Assembly (NCBI GenBank): GCA_031269465.1
Contig: JAISZB010000388.1
Span: 1-33,058, forward strand
Direction: 5' to 3'
Source: Clostridiales bacterium
Lineage (GTDB): Bacteria > Bacillota > Clostridia > Lachnospirales > WQUN01
DNA length: 33,058 bases
A program made the translations under genes and the position numbers. Shown here piece after piece: positions 15,600 through 24,385 of this stretch. Position 1 is the first letter of the stretch, and each line of letters begins with the position of its first letter. Below the pieces are notes generated by a model. That model was not told the origin of the DNA and did not search any database. It was given only the letters and a program-made list of their open reading frames with translations.

Positions 15600-17560
15600 T
15601 GCAGCCGCTTGTCCAAAATCGGCCTGCACGGAATATTCTGCGTACAGTCGGGGGAAAATCCATCGGAATATGAGATTGACGCGCTCAAAGCTTGAAAAAT
15701 CCGCCGTCATATGCTTGAACGGCACCGACGATGGCGGGGACGCCGCCTTATGCCTGCGAAAAGCTGTGATCAAGAAGCCGCCGGCGCCGAGATCTCCGCC
15801 GATCTCCATGGAAGCGCGGCCGAGGGCAGTCGTCCAGAGCTGAAGCCCCGGCCCAATGCGCCTGCAAGGCGGACTGCAAGCTGGCGCTGCGCAAATGGAG
15901 CGCCAGCTGGAGGGGCGGGAGGGGTCGGGAATTCCGGGAGAGGCTCCAGTTGCGGAAAAAAACCGGCAAATCAAGGCTTTGGGCGAATCCCTGAAGTACG
16001 CCGGACATGGCGGGGATATGAAGATCATGCTCGGCGGGAGGCTCTCCATGATTTTGGAAGAGCTTGGGGAGATTGAGGATCTGCGGAAGCATCCAACCCA
16101 TAATATCAAGACAGTTCTACTGCGCAGGACTGCTGTGTCTATATTGTGCCTTTCTCAAAGGGGGAATGGCCGGCAGCCGCTATAGAGGAGAAAGAAATTT
16201 TCATAAGCGACATGGGAAAATTCCGGGTTGAGAAACAGGCCGCCTACCCGGCTGGGAATGCGCCGGCAAGACGCTGAGGCGCCGTTCCGGAGAGGCCGGG
16301 GGAAACGCCCGCGAGCGCCCGCCTGAGGCCGGCGGGCCTGAAGGACAGGCAAAATCAAGGCGCATGCGGAAATTGCGTTCAAGTTCGCATAGGCGCCTCA
16401 TGCCCCAGTTCAAGCCGCGCGCGCATGGGAGACCATGATCCCGCCATTGAGAGCTGCGGTGCCGAGGGGAATCCGCGCTCGGCCTTCAGCGCGGCCTGGC
16501 GCTGGAGGCCAAGCTGGCAGTATTCGACAAAATCGTCGTTTCTTTAGGGCCGGCATTAGCCGAAAACAAGAAGCCCGGCCTGGCTCCCGGCAGCGAATGG
16601 GCGGAGGCACAGAAAGAGCGGGAGCGGAAAAAAGAGGCCGAAATCGCCGCGTCAGAAAGCTTCCGCGCTAGAAAGCGCCGCGCGAGGGAGGAAGCCGGGC
16701 CGGGAAGAAAAGCGCTGAGGAGAAGAGGGAGTCGAATAAAAAAGCAAATGCCGCCGAAAAAAAGCTGAAGGTCAAAGAGAGAGGCGCGCGGCGGAAGCTT
16801 GTGGAGAAAAGCAAGGCCCCCGCAGCTGGAGAAAAGCCGCCTCGGTGCTGAGGCGGCTTCCGCCATGGACAGCCTAGCATGCCGATCAGTCTGCGGCGAG
16901 CTTCACAGAAAAACGCGGCCGCAACTGCATAATTTAGGCTGCAGAGCGGCAAGGCCCCTCAATGGCGAAGAAAATCTGCGTAGCCAAGGGCGGGTGCGGG
17001 GAGGGCGAAAGGCAAGCCGCCTTTAAAAGGAAAAGGAGGGCGGACAATCCCCCGCAAGAAGCGAATGCGCCTGCAGGCCTGAAATTATGCGCAGCGGCCA
17101 TGCAGTGCCTGGGGCACGCATGAAGAAGCCGGGCAGCTCCGCATTTCCACGCGCAGCCGGCGTTAAAATGCCGTCCAAGCGCATGGCAGCCGGGAGCGCC
17201 GCCCTTGGAAGGAAGGGACGGCCGGCTGGAAGCGAAGGCTTCAAGAGCCGGAAGATGCAAATGCATCCCGCCCGCAGATCCGGCAAGAATCCTAAAGCCA
17301 TGAAGGCGCGCCAGCGCCCGGTTCAAAAGGCCTGCTGCACTGCGCAGCCGCCCTCCGGCGCTCAGAGGTGATCCAAGCGTTCAAGCGCGCGCCGAAATGC
17401 TGCGGCGAAATGCTGAAATTCAAGCTTTCCCGCTCTCCCATCCGCCTGCGCCGCGAAGAGGCCGATTCAGGAGGCCCCCCTGCGGCTGCAGGCGCCCAGA
17501 TGGGAATGGAGGCGGGCGCGCAGCTCTGAATGCAAAGATCATCGCTTTAAATACATTCGT
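15600..17560. other. GC-rich block with decayed, unassigned coding remnants
   Basis: Nearly 2 kb with much higher GC than the neighbours, and open frames on all sides but no frame with a ribosome binding site or recognisable domain. Plus-strand pieces look protein-like but are broken by frameshifts: CKLALRKWSASWRGG and FRERLQLRKK near 15870-15960, EKNRQIKALGESLK just after in another frame, and a Lys/Arg/Glu-rich coiled-coil-like stretch at about 16560-16840 (EWAEAQKERERKKEAEIAAS, then in another frame EEKRESNKKANAAEKKLK). Their composition suggests one or two decayed transposase-like or coiled-coil genes of foreign origin. I cannot name the family. Confidence 0.4.
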
Positions 17561-17959
17561 CAATGATTAAATGTACGAACCGGCGATGCATGAATCAACG
17601 CCTTTAATGTATGAATCTCCGATTTTAGGCCTCAGTTCCCAAGGGAAGGGTGCCCCCCCGCCGGCAAAGCCGGCGGGCAAGCCGCTTGCGGCTTGCCGGA
17701 TCCAAATAGTTGCCTTAAATTGATATATTTCAAGATCAATCAGGAACTCTGCACAGCGCTCCCGCATCTATAAATATAACTTATTTATCCTAAAGGACTC
17801 GGCACTGCATTGGATCGCTGTATAATCAAGCTCCAAAAAAGTAATTTTCAATGTAAATCAGTATAGGTAAAAATGCAATCTCCACTAATAAAACACCCTG
17901 AAATCTAACTTCTTCTTTATTGATCTGAACAAGTGAATTTGTTTATCTTAAGGCGGCGA
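17561..17959. other. Intergenic stretch with GC hairpin and a half repeat element
   Basis: A GC-rich hairpin cluster at about 17660-17700 (GCCGGCAAAGCCGGC, then GGCAAGCCGCTTGCGGCTTGCC with a nine-base stem) lies at the border of the GC-rich block. The partial MITE at 17808-17865 follows. No gene. Confidence 0.45.
17808..17865. repeat. MITE-like repeat, right half
   Basis: Contains GTATAATCAAGCTCC followed by AAAAAAGTAATTTTCA and the end ATGTAAATCAGTATA, matching the right half of the copies at 14386-14484 and 32781-32885. The left half is not recognisable. Confidence 0.65.
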
Positions 17960-19156
17960 TTATGTATCAGCTTTATTCAATAATCCGCGCTCCAACGCGA
18001 GAAATCCCAGCATCGCTGAGAACGCCGCAAGAGCAAACAGCTGCCACGACAAATCATCAAATCCAGATTTTTTTCCCGCATCGAAAGCAACTCCGCCTAA
18101 AATGCTTCCAAAGCCTTTGCCAATGGCGAATGCCAGAGAATTCAAGCCAAGATACATCCCTATAGCGCGCGGCTTTGCCATTGAAGCAGCGATATTCTGC
18201 TGATTCGGCCTCGCCAAGGCCATCCCGATCGCATAGAATGCAACAACAGCCATAAATAGAAAAGGGCTATTAACATAAGCCGTAAAAAACAAAGACGCCG
18301 CAACTATCAGAATGCCGATTGCGACGCTTTTATGAGCCGAAAACTTTCGCGCGGCCAGAGAAACAAGCGGATACTGAAAAACCGCAGTGATTGCAGCGTA
18401 TACAGCGTACATCACGCCTACCCCATCAGCGTTTTCATACAGATCCTGCGCTTTCAGAGGATAGCTTGCATCTATTTGAGATGCAGCAAGCCAAAATATA
18501 AGCATGAACAACACGAAGCAAAGATACTGCCGATCCTTTATAAGGCCTCTTGCCGCAGAGGCAGGCGCACAGGGTTTTTCTTTCCGAGAGATCTTCGGCA
18601 TGGCAAGGCAGGTAATCGCAAAATCAGCCAAAAAGCAAAATGATGCTCCGAAACAGACCCATTTGAAATTGAATCTATTCAGCGCTACCCCCAAAAGAGG
18701 CCCTATCGCGCCAGCAACCCCTATTATTGCATTGCTCAGCGAATAATATTTGGAGCGGTTCTTATCCGTGGTCATAATCACAATCGCCGCTTGGTAAGGC
18801 ATCTCAAATATTATGCCCCCCAATCCAATCAATGCCATTGAAACCGCGAGCATTGAAAAGCTTTCCGCAAATGCCAGAACCGCAAAGCCTGTTGCGCGAA
18901 GCAGCACTCCTAATGCAATAAGCAAGCGAATATCAAAGCTATCCGCAAGTCCCCCGCCAACAAGGGCTAGCCCCTGCTGTGAAAACTGCCTTATCGCAAG
19001 GGCAATCGCAACAGCAGTCGCTGTAAAGCCAACGTCATTTACATAATGTCCGATAACCAGAGGCATGATCATATCAAAGCCTATTGCCATTACAAATGTA
19101 AATGCAAGCAATATCGCCAAGCCTCTGCGGCTATCTCCCGCTGCACTTCGCCGCAT
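17960..19156 (-). CDS. Major facilitator superfamily transporter
   Basis: About 398 residues with some twelve hydrophobic segments in the six-plus-six MFS pattern, and a hydrophilic loop between the halves (CLAMPKISRKEKPCAPASA). GGGLADSFDIRLLIALG after the second helix is the MFS loop 2-3 signature (GxLaDrxgrr) in relaxed form. Substrate is unknown; the nearest general resemblance is to drug or metabolite efflux MFS proteins. The frame is open up to 19291, but its first 30 codons lie in a repeat element, so the start is set at the ATG at 19156, which follows AGGGGTGG at a suitable distance; the ATG at 19201 is an alternative. It lies 170 bp downstream of the methyltransferase on the same strand, separated by the repeat, so co-transcription is possible. 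Confidence 0.85.
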   Translation of the reverse strand: MRRSAAGDSRRGLAILLAFTFVMAIGFDMIMPLVIGHYVNDVGFTATAVAIALAIRQFSQQGLALVGGGLADSFDIRLLIALGVLLRATGFAVLAFAESFSMLAVSMALIGLGGIIFEMPYQAAIVIMTTDKNRSKYYSLSNAIIGVAGAIGPLLGVALNRFNFKWVCFGASFCFLADFAITCLAMPKISRKEKPCAPASAARGLIKDRQYLCFVLFMLIFWLAASQIDASYPLKAQDLYENADGVGVMYAVYAAITAVFQYPLVSLAARKFSAHKSVAIGILIVAASLFFTAYVNSPFLFMAVVAFYAIGMALARPNQQNIAASMAKPRAIGMYLGLNSLAFAIGKGFGSILGGVAFDAGKKSGFDDLSWQLFALAAFSAMLGFLALERGLLNKADT

Positions 19157-19201
19157 CCATTCCGCCACCCCTGCAATTGCGCCTGTTTTTTCCGCATGCA
19201 T

Positions 19202-19301
19202 GCGGATTTGCAAATAAAAGCTCCAATTTTGGAGCTTGATTATAGGAATCAATCGACAGTCAAGCTCGAAAATAGTTACATTCGACTTCAAATCAGTAAT
19301 T
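19202..19301. repeat. MITE-like repeat between methyltransferase and MFS genes
   Basis: Ends GCGGATTTGCAAAT and TTCAAATCAGTAA; inner arms AAGCTCCAATTTTGGAGCTT (itself a perfect palindrome) and GTCAAGCTCGAAAATAG. The central palindrome is absent. It supplies an in-frame upstream extension to the MFS gene. Confidence 0.7.
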
Positions 19302-19327
19302 CAGAGTTCTGAGAAGCTTATCAGATC

Positions 19328-20107
19328 TCATTTTTTCCCGTATAAAAGCCCAATTCTCCCTAGCATTGAAGGCAAGCGCAAAAACCTCGGAATGCAAGGG
19401 ATTTTAGAAGAGTTGCTGAGAATAACTTCCTTCAAGCCAAGTTTGCGAAGCTCCGACAGCATCTCGTCAGGCTCTCCGTAAAGCCTCCTTGAGAAAAACA
19501 AATCATGAAAGACAAAAGCGCCGCCCTTTTTCAGCACGCGCAGCGCTTCTTTAACTACATCCCGTTTATCCTTGGCGTCCATAACCTCGTGGAAGCAGAA
19601 ATTGCTCACAACCAAGCTGAAGCTTTCATTTTCAAATGGAAGGCTTGAAGCGCTGGCTTTCTGAAACGTTATATTTGACTCCACGCCCTCAATCTTAGCG
19701 TTCCTTTCGCACTGCTCCTTCCCATAGTCCCATTTTCCATCCCAATAGTCTATGGCGGCAATTTCCGCTTCAGGATATTTCTTAGCAAGGCGGGCGGAAA
19801 GCGCTCCGCTGCCGCATCCAATGTCAAGCCCTCGACCTTTTCCGTCCCATTCTACAAATGTCAGCAGGTAGTCAAGGATCTTGCCCGACACGCATCCTCC
19901 CTCATATGAAAAGGCTTGAAAAGCATAGAAATAATAGATGAAAAAGAAAAGGCTCAGCAAAGCCGCAATTCCCAGAAAGACGCGAACCGGGAACCAAGGA
20001 GCCAGATTGGCCCCCACTATGAGAGCCAATGTTGCGCCTGCTTGCATAAACAGCATTTTCTTTGGAACCCAATTGCCGTAATCTGTATTTTGGATGTTAT
20101 TTGGCAT
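19328..20107 (-). CDS. Membrane-anchored class I SAM-dependent methyltransferase
   Basis: 259 residues. Two hydrophobic segments at about 18-38 and 42-64 precede a Rossmann methyltransferase domain: LDIGCGSGALSARLA (motif I, about 94-107), AAIDYWDGKWDYGKEQCERN (motif II acidic residue), FQKASASSLPFENESFSLVV (motifs III-IV) and VKEALRVLKKGGAFVFHDLF (motif V region). It fits the Methyltransf_11/25 class; the substrate is unknown, but the membrane anchor suggests a lipid, quinone or other hydrophobic acceptor. The ATG is preceded by AAAGGGG at about ten bases. The MFS gene follows on the same strand, so export or modification of a shared compound is conceivable but unproven. Confidence 0.85.
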   Translation of the reverse strand: MPNNIQNTDYGNWVPKKMLFMQAGATLALIVGANLAPWFPVRVFLGIAALLSLFFFIYYFYAFQAFSYEGGCVSGKILDYLLTFVEWDGKGRGLDIGCGSGALSARLAKKYPEAEIAAIDYWDGKWDYGKEQCERNAKIEGVESNITFQKASASSLPFENESFSLVVSNFCFHEVMDAKDKRDVVKEALRVLKKGGAFVFHDLFFSRRLYGEPDEMLSELRKLGLKEVILSNSSKIPCIPRFLRLPSMLGRIGLLYGKK

Positions 20108-20778
20108 ACGGTTGCATCCCCTTTAATTTATACTGACGCTCAGTCAAACGCTTCGACTAAAACCGCAACTTTCAAGCGCATGCTGATTTGCTCAAGCAAA
20201 CCTGCGCTGGATCTTGAAAGTCCATCTTCAAGGCGCGAGAAGCGCCGTTATCGGCATTTCGCGCTCGCTGCACATTCAAGCTCCATCTTAGGCAGTTTCA
20301 TATGACAATCAGCGTAATCAGCATGTTAAGCCTCAAGGTAAACGCTGCATGGAGGCTTGCAGGTTGAGTTAGTCTAGCTAACTTATATTATAGATCGATT
20401 CAACGCAATTGTAAATGAGAAAAAAAAGCAGCTTAATTCAAGCTGTTAAGCTTATCTCAACATTATTGCCCTAATATGAGCAGTGGCCATAAGCTCTGAG
20501 TTGCAGCCAAACACTCCTGTTTTGCGGCTTGAATAGTATGATACCACCTCAAAATCAGTGCATTAGCTGTAAACAAACAGTTTAAAAGTCTTTGGGCAAA
20601 GCAGTGCATGGATATAGAATATATGGTATACTGAATTGCGTAAACCTCATGCCTTTGAAACACTATAATCCTCTGCATAATCCAGCTCCAAAACCGGTAA
20701 AAATAGATGAATAGCGCAAAAGGAAAAGTGCATGCCAATGATTGCTTTCTTTGCACGCACTAAAGCGAGGAGAATATT
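20108..20778. other. Divergent intergenic region with repeat copies
   Basis: Separates the divergent methyltransferase and hydrogenase genes. It contains a repeat at about 20129-20316 and a more degenerate trace near 20625-20700 (TATACTGAATTGCG, CATAATCCAGCTCCAAAACC). CACTATAATCC at about 20662-20672 is a possible -10 box for the hydrogenase but lies in the repeat-like trace and has no clear -35. GTTAGTCTAGCTAAC at about 20367-20381 is a short hyphenated palindrome. No gene. Confidence 0.45.
20129..20316. repeat. MITE-like repeat, diverged, possibly nested
   Basis: TATACTGACGC begins the stretch. A second left-end-like GCATGCTGATTTGC lies about 45 bp inside, then CTTGAAAGTCCATC, a core ending TTATCGGCATTTCGCGC, CATTCAAGCTCCATC and the right end CATATGACAATCAGCGTAA. 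The double left end suggests one copy inserted into another. Confidence 0.6.
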
Positions 20779-22221
20779 ATGAGAAAGTTTGACACCAAAG
20801 TTCAAGATTTAAAATACAAAGTCCTGCGAAAAGTAGCGGAGCTTGCTTGGAAAGATCAGCTTCTTGATAATCTTCTTTCAATACCTCAGATGATTGTCCC
20901 CGGCAATACCCCTACGATGCGCTGCTGCGTCTATAAGGAGCGGGCGATAATATCAGAGCGCGTTAAACTCGCAATGGGCGGAGACAAAGGCAATCCCAAT
21001 GTCATCGAAGTCATAGGCATCGCTTGCGACGACTGCCCTATGGGGGGGTACGAGGTTACCGGAGCTTGCAGAGGCTGCCTGGCGCACCGCTGCGAAGACG
21101 CCTGCAAGCGCGGAGCCATTAACTTCGACCATCATTATACGGCGAGCATAGATAAATCCAAGTGCATAGAATGCGGCCTATGCGCCAAGGTTTGCCCTTA
21201 CAGCGCTATAATAAACTTCAGAAGGCCATGCGAGCAGTCTTGCAAAGCTAAAGCCATTTCTGTAAATGGATCTGTTGGAGCTCAAATTGACGCATCCAAG
21301 TGCATATGGTGCGGGGCGTGCGTATACCAGTGCCCATGGGGCGCGGTTATGGACAAGTCCTATATCCTAAGCGCCATTGATATATTGAAACAGAGCGATG
21401 GAAATAAGAAGTATAAAGTATTTGCCGTTGCCGCCCCTTCAGTATCCAGCCAATTCAACTACGCAAAGCTCGGACAGGTGATAAGCGGCCTTAAGGCTCT
21501 TGGATTCTTCGAAGTAATAGAAGGGGCTTTAGGAGCCGACATGGTAGCCTATGCTGAAGCAGCGGAGCTTCATGAAAAGGGATTTTTGACAAGCTCCTGC
21601 TGCCCTGCCTTTGTGCAATTCATAAAAAACCAATTTCCTGATTTGATAGAATTCGTTTCTCACAATCTGCCTCCGGGAGCGTTAATCTCTAAGAAAGTCA
21701 AGGAATCTTATCCAGACTCAAAAATCATATTCATCGGCCCATGCACAGCAAAAAAAATGGAGTTCCAGAGGGAGGAGGTCAAGCCGTATATCGATAGCGT
21801 GATCACCTTTGAAGAATTGGCCGCCCTTTTTGACAGCAGGGAAATAGACATATCAGCCTTGCCTGAAGAAGCCTTGAACAGCGCTTCCTATTTCGGCCGG
21901 ATCTTCGCGAGAAGCGGAGGGCTTTCCTCCGCCGTCTCCCAAGGGCTTAAAGAGCAGGGCTTCGATAATTTTGATTTCAATCCGGTGCCCTGCGACGGCA
22001 TTGAAGCTTGCAGAAGCGCTCTGTTAAAAAAATCCAAGAATGTTCTTCCTGGAAACTTCATCGAAGGCATGGCATGCGTAGACGGCTGCATCGGAGGAGC
22101 CGGCTGCTTGACGCATGGACCGAAAAGCAAGTCGGATGTAGATAGATATGGCAAGGAGGCCATTGATAGAACCATTTCAGATGCGATCAGCATGCGAAGC
22201 CTTCCCACGGTGAACGATTGA
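20779..22221 (+). CDS. Monomeric [FeFe]-hydrogenase, group B-like, with N-terminal ferredoxin-type clusters
   Basis: 480 residues. N-terminal iron-sulfur region: CRGCLAHRCEDAC (97-109), CIECGLCAKVCP (129-140), CEQSC (151-155) and CIWCGACVYQCP (175-186), enough Cys for at least two [4Fe-4S] clusters. The H-cluster domain shows three signatures: TSSCCPAF (271-278; TSCCPxW in group A), IGPCTAKKME (319-328) and EGMACVDGCIGGAGC (429-443), which supply the cysteines that hold the H-cluster. The PAF and GPCTAKK variants fit the group B [FeFe] enzymes of anaerobic Clostridia and Bacteroidota. Likely role: cytosolic H2 production or sensing with ferredoxin. A strong ribosome binding site, GCGAGGAG, precedes the ATG. 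No maturases (HydE, F, G) are in the window. The small Cys-rich gene at 22265 faces it convergently. Confidence 0.9.
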   Translation: MRKFDTKVQDLKYKVLRKVAELAWKDQLLDNLLSIPQMIVPGNTPTMRCCVYKERAIISERVKLAMGGDKGNPNVIEVIGIACDDCPMGGYEVTGACRGCLAHRCEDACKRGAINFDHHYTASIDKSKCIECGLCAKVCPYSAIINFRRPCEQSCKAKAISVNGSVGAQIDASKCIWCGACVYQCPWGAVMDKSYILSAIDILKQSDGNKKYKVFAVAAPSVSSQFNYAKLGQVISGLKALGFFEVIEGALGADMVAYAEAAELHEKGFLTSSCCPAFVQFIKNQFPDLIEFVSHNLPPGALISKKVKESYPDSKIIFIGPCTAKKMEFQREEVKPYIDSVITFEELAALFDSREIDISALPEEALNSASYFGRIFARSGGLSSAVSQGLKEQGFDNFDFNPVPCDGIEACRSALLKKSKNVLPGNFIEGMACVDGCIGGAGCLTHGPKSKSDVDRYGKEAIDRTISDAISMRSLPTVND

Positions 22222-22264
22222 ACAAACAATAAGAAGCGGAAGCCCGGACAAGCTTTTAAGTCGT

Positions 22265-22546
22265 TCACTCTCGCGCCATCTTGGCGGCAATCTCTTTAAA
22301 ACGCGTTGTTATCGCCCCATAGCTTTCTCTTTCATGAGGATAAGCGCAAGCGCTGCAATCCTTAATCCCGTTTGAAAGAAACGCGTACCTCCCTCCGCAT
22401 TTTTCGCCCAGAAGGTACAGAGGGCAGTAGCAAAACAAGCAGTTGAAGTTTTCTTCGTCCTTTGTTTCATGGCAGGGAAAAGCTTCGCATTTGCGATGGC
22501 TGAAAAAAGAATACTCGCATTCCCTCCAATTTGTAGATGCTTTCAC
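22265..22546 (-). CDS. Cysteine-rich small-domain protein
   Basis: 93 residues with a metal-binding pattern: SFFSHRKCEAFPCH, then EENFNCLFCYCPLYLLGEKCGG and GIKDCSACAYPHERESYG, matching the Cys-rich small domain family (PF04071 type) found in anaerobic bacteria and archaea, sometimes beside cobalamin or iron-sulfur genes. Function is not established; the Cys/His arrangement suggests a bound metal. The start is a GTG with only a weak GGAG-like site; family members often begin nearer to the SYKFFS-like stretch, so translation may start some residues downstream. It converges on the hydrogenase gene with 43 bp between the stop codons. Confidence 0.8.
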   Translation of the reverse strand: MKASTNWRECEYSFFSHRKCEAFPCHETKDEENFNCLFCYCPLYLLGEKCGGRYAFLSNGIKDCSACAYPHERESYGAITTRFKEIAAKMARE

Positions 22547-22828
22547 TCCGCTTCACCGCCTTGGAAGATTTATGGCAAGCCATCAGATCATTCTAAATCA
22601 GATCTTTGATTTTACAGGCCTAAACACTAGCCTAAGCATAAAAATGCCGCAGCAATAATGCTTGCTGCGGCATTATACTCATGCAGGCATATATACTGCT
22701 TTCATTGGTAATTTATGGTATAATTCAGACAGGCTGCTAGAGGCCTTTTCCCCATCGGCAGGGCGAAATCATCTTTTCGCTTGCTGAAGGACATTAATAT
22801 GGAAATAATTTATAGCTAAGAGGCTGAC
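22547..22828. other. Intergenic stretch with terminator hairpin and IS630-side terminal repeat
   Basis: No gene. It holds the hairpin at 22640-22674 and a TATACTGCTTTCAT motif at 22692-22705 that resembles the ends of the window's small repeats and may be the end of the IS630-type element whose transposase remnant lies just beyond. Confidence 0.45.
22640..22674 (-). terminator. Rho-independent terminator, minus orientation
   Basis: A perfect 13-bp stem, AATGCCGCAGCAA with its complement, and a six-base loop (22643-22674). Read on the minus strand it is followed by a T-run (TTTTT, overlapping the stem base), so it would stop transcripts coming from the transposase remnant before they reach the Cys-rich gene. 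Confidence 0.6.
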
Positions 22829-23170
22829 TTAGGCTGGGATATAAAAAACAGCAACATATTTCCCGTAATATACCAGCTGTCCCCTTAGGCTGCCATTGAT
22901 CACTGTAAGGCTTTCAACTTCGTCGAATAATTGGAATTTTTCAGATATCAGCGAATTGACTTTGTTGCGGTTGCTTTTACCGTCCGCATAAAGAAATATG
23001 CCGTTTCTCAGCTTAAACTCGGCGAAAGTGTCTGCATGCGCGCTATTCAGCATTTCAGACTTCGAGTATTTCCAGAATCTTTCGATCAAGTTCAAGTTCG
23101 GCGAGTATGGGGGAAGATAAAAAGCTTTATTAGAGGATGAAGGGCGATAAATTCTGAAATCGCCTTGCAT
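22829..23170 (-). pseudogene. IS630-family transposase, C-terminal fragment
   Basis: The fragment contains YLPPYSPNLNLIERFWKYSK, the LPPYSPxLNPIExxW motif of IS630/Tc1-mariner-type DDE transposases, which includes the third catalytic acid. The following residues (KSEMLNSAHADTFAEFKL) also suit the family, in which full-length proteins are about 340 residues. The upstream part (23171-23360) is not recognisable as transposase in any frame, so the N-terminal domain and the first two Asp residues are lost. IS630 elements duplicate TA, the same target seen for the small repeats in this window. Confidence 0.8.
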
Positions 23171-23369
23171 TTCTGGGTTTAGTTATCTTCTTTCCAGTAT
23201 ATTTCCACCTGATCCTTTTGTCAATAGCTCTATGGATGCGGGCAAATCGCAGGATTTGAAATGCGGTCTGTCTCGTAGGCTTGGCCTAAGCATCCGCAGC
23301 GCCTCGAAGATGAAGAAGATCGGCCTTTCTGTTTCTTGGGAATGCTAAAGCATATACTTGCATGCTGAC

Positions 23370-23598
23370 TTTTTTGGGTCTTTAAACACTAGCGGGTACT
23401 GCCCTGCGTCCAATGATTCAAGCGCTGATTTTACAAAGTTCTTACATGTGCATTCCTGCTTTTTGCCCAGCTAAACTGATTTTCACAGAAAAAATACATT
23501 ATTTGAAGCTTGATTATACATCGAGTGCGAAATGCCGATATCGGCATTTCGCACCACTCAATGTATAATCCGTATAAGTTTACAGACCCATTTTTTGG
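23370..23598. repeat. Second copy of the GGGTCTTTAAAC-ended element, with MITE inside
   Basis: The left arm TTTTTGGGTCTTTAAACACT (from 23371) and the right arm AAGTTTACAGACCCATTTTT (from 23576) form a diverged inverted repeat like that at 12050-12181; both left arms are followed closely by CGGGTA. A MITE-like copy occupies about 23471-23571. Confidence 0.5.
23471..23571. repeat. MITE-like repeat with perfect 30-bp palindrome
   Basis: Left end AAACTGATTTTCAC, then GAAGCTTGATTATACATCGA, a perfect 30-bp palindrome at 23525-23554 centred on CCGATATCGG, then CCACTCAATGTATAATC, where the copy breaks off; its right terminal part is missing. Confidence 0.75.
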
Positions 23599-24253
23599 TG
23601 ATAGTCGGAATAAGGGTTGAAAGCGTTAAATCAATCCTTGTATACAGCTAAATCTCAACATTTAACGTCAAGGAAAATACAGTATAAACCAGCTTTCGGC
23701 TGCCTTTTTGGCAGGTCGGAAGCGCCTTGTCTTGCGCCAAGCATTCTCCCCCTATATGGACTTCTTCAGTTCACAGGATGGATTGCCGAGGCTCTACTTA
23801 CCCCATTTTACTTATTTATAGTACGCTTTTGCTGAAAATACAAGTGCTTTACTCCTTGAACCATTGCTGAGGCTGCAAAGAAAAAATCCCCTAACTACAT
23901 GAGTACGGGGATTTGGCGACGTTTGCGGTGACGATGGTGGAATATGCTTCGACATCAAGATTCCCGTCGTCGCAGAGTCTGCCAATTGCCTCCGAACAAC
24001 CTTAGGTTGCTCCATTTCAGTTGAAACGACTTGATGTATAAAAAGACGTTCGCCAGCGAGGGGAACGAGGATATAACCATCGGGACAATCCATGATTTCT
24101 TTGGATTTATGTCAAAGCAACTTGTTTTCTAGCTGCCCTGCAACATCGATGCGTATGTGAAGCTGCTGGAGCAGAAGGAAATATCGATACTGTGGCAGAG
24201 TATAAAAGACGTTAGAACCTCAATGGCAACTGCTAATTTTTTCGGCGAAAACG

Positions 24254-24283
24254 AAGGTGTTCATAATATGAACGCCTTTTCTC
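24254..24283 (+). terminator. Terminator-like hairpin
   Basis: The stem AAGGTGTTCAT / ATGAACGCCTT (one G-U pair, loop AAT) is followed by TTCTCTTT. It lies at the end of an unassigned short frame and probably terminated a gene now lost. Confidence 0.55.
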
Positions 24284-24385
24284 TTTGCTTTCTATCCAAC
24301 AAATAAACCATTGAAAAGCAAGAATTCGATAGCGGATAGCCAGCGCTCCTTTCCTTCAGCCATCCTGACTCTGATTCGCATATTA

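Larger units (their letters stand above)
23171..24385. other. Decayed intergenic region with nested repeat remnants
   Basis: No intact gene in 1.2 kb. It contains a GGGTCTTTAAAC-ended element at 23370-23598 with a MITE copy inside, a hairpin terminator at 24254-24283, and a short plus-strand frame just upstream of that hairpin (about 24146-24306, starting CNIDAYVKLLEQKEISILWQ) that looks like the tail of a lost gene. A minus-strand frame at 23812-24093 has no supporting features. Confidence 0.4.

Noticed and set aside
16486..17371. Numerous 60-130 codon frames in the GC-rich block
   Set aside because: High GC keeps all frames open; the frames contradict one another and lack start signals.
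23812..24093. 93-codon minus-strand frame
   Set aside because: No ribosome binding site, low-complexity composition and no family resemblance in a region of decayed elements.
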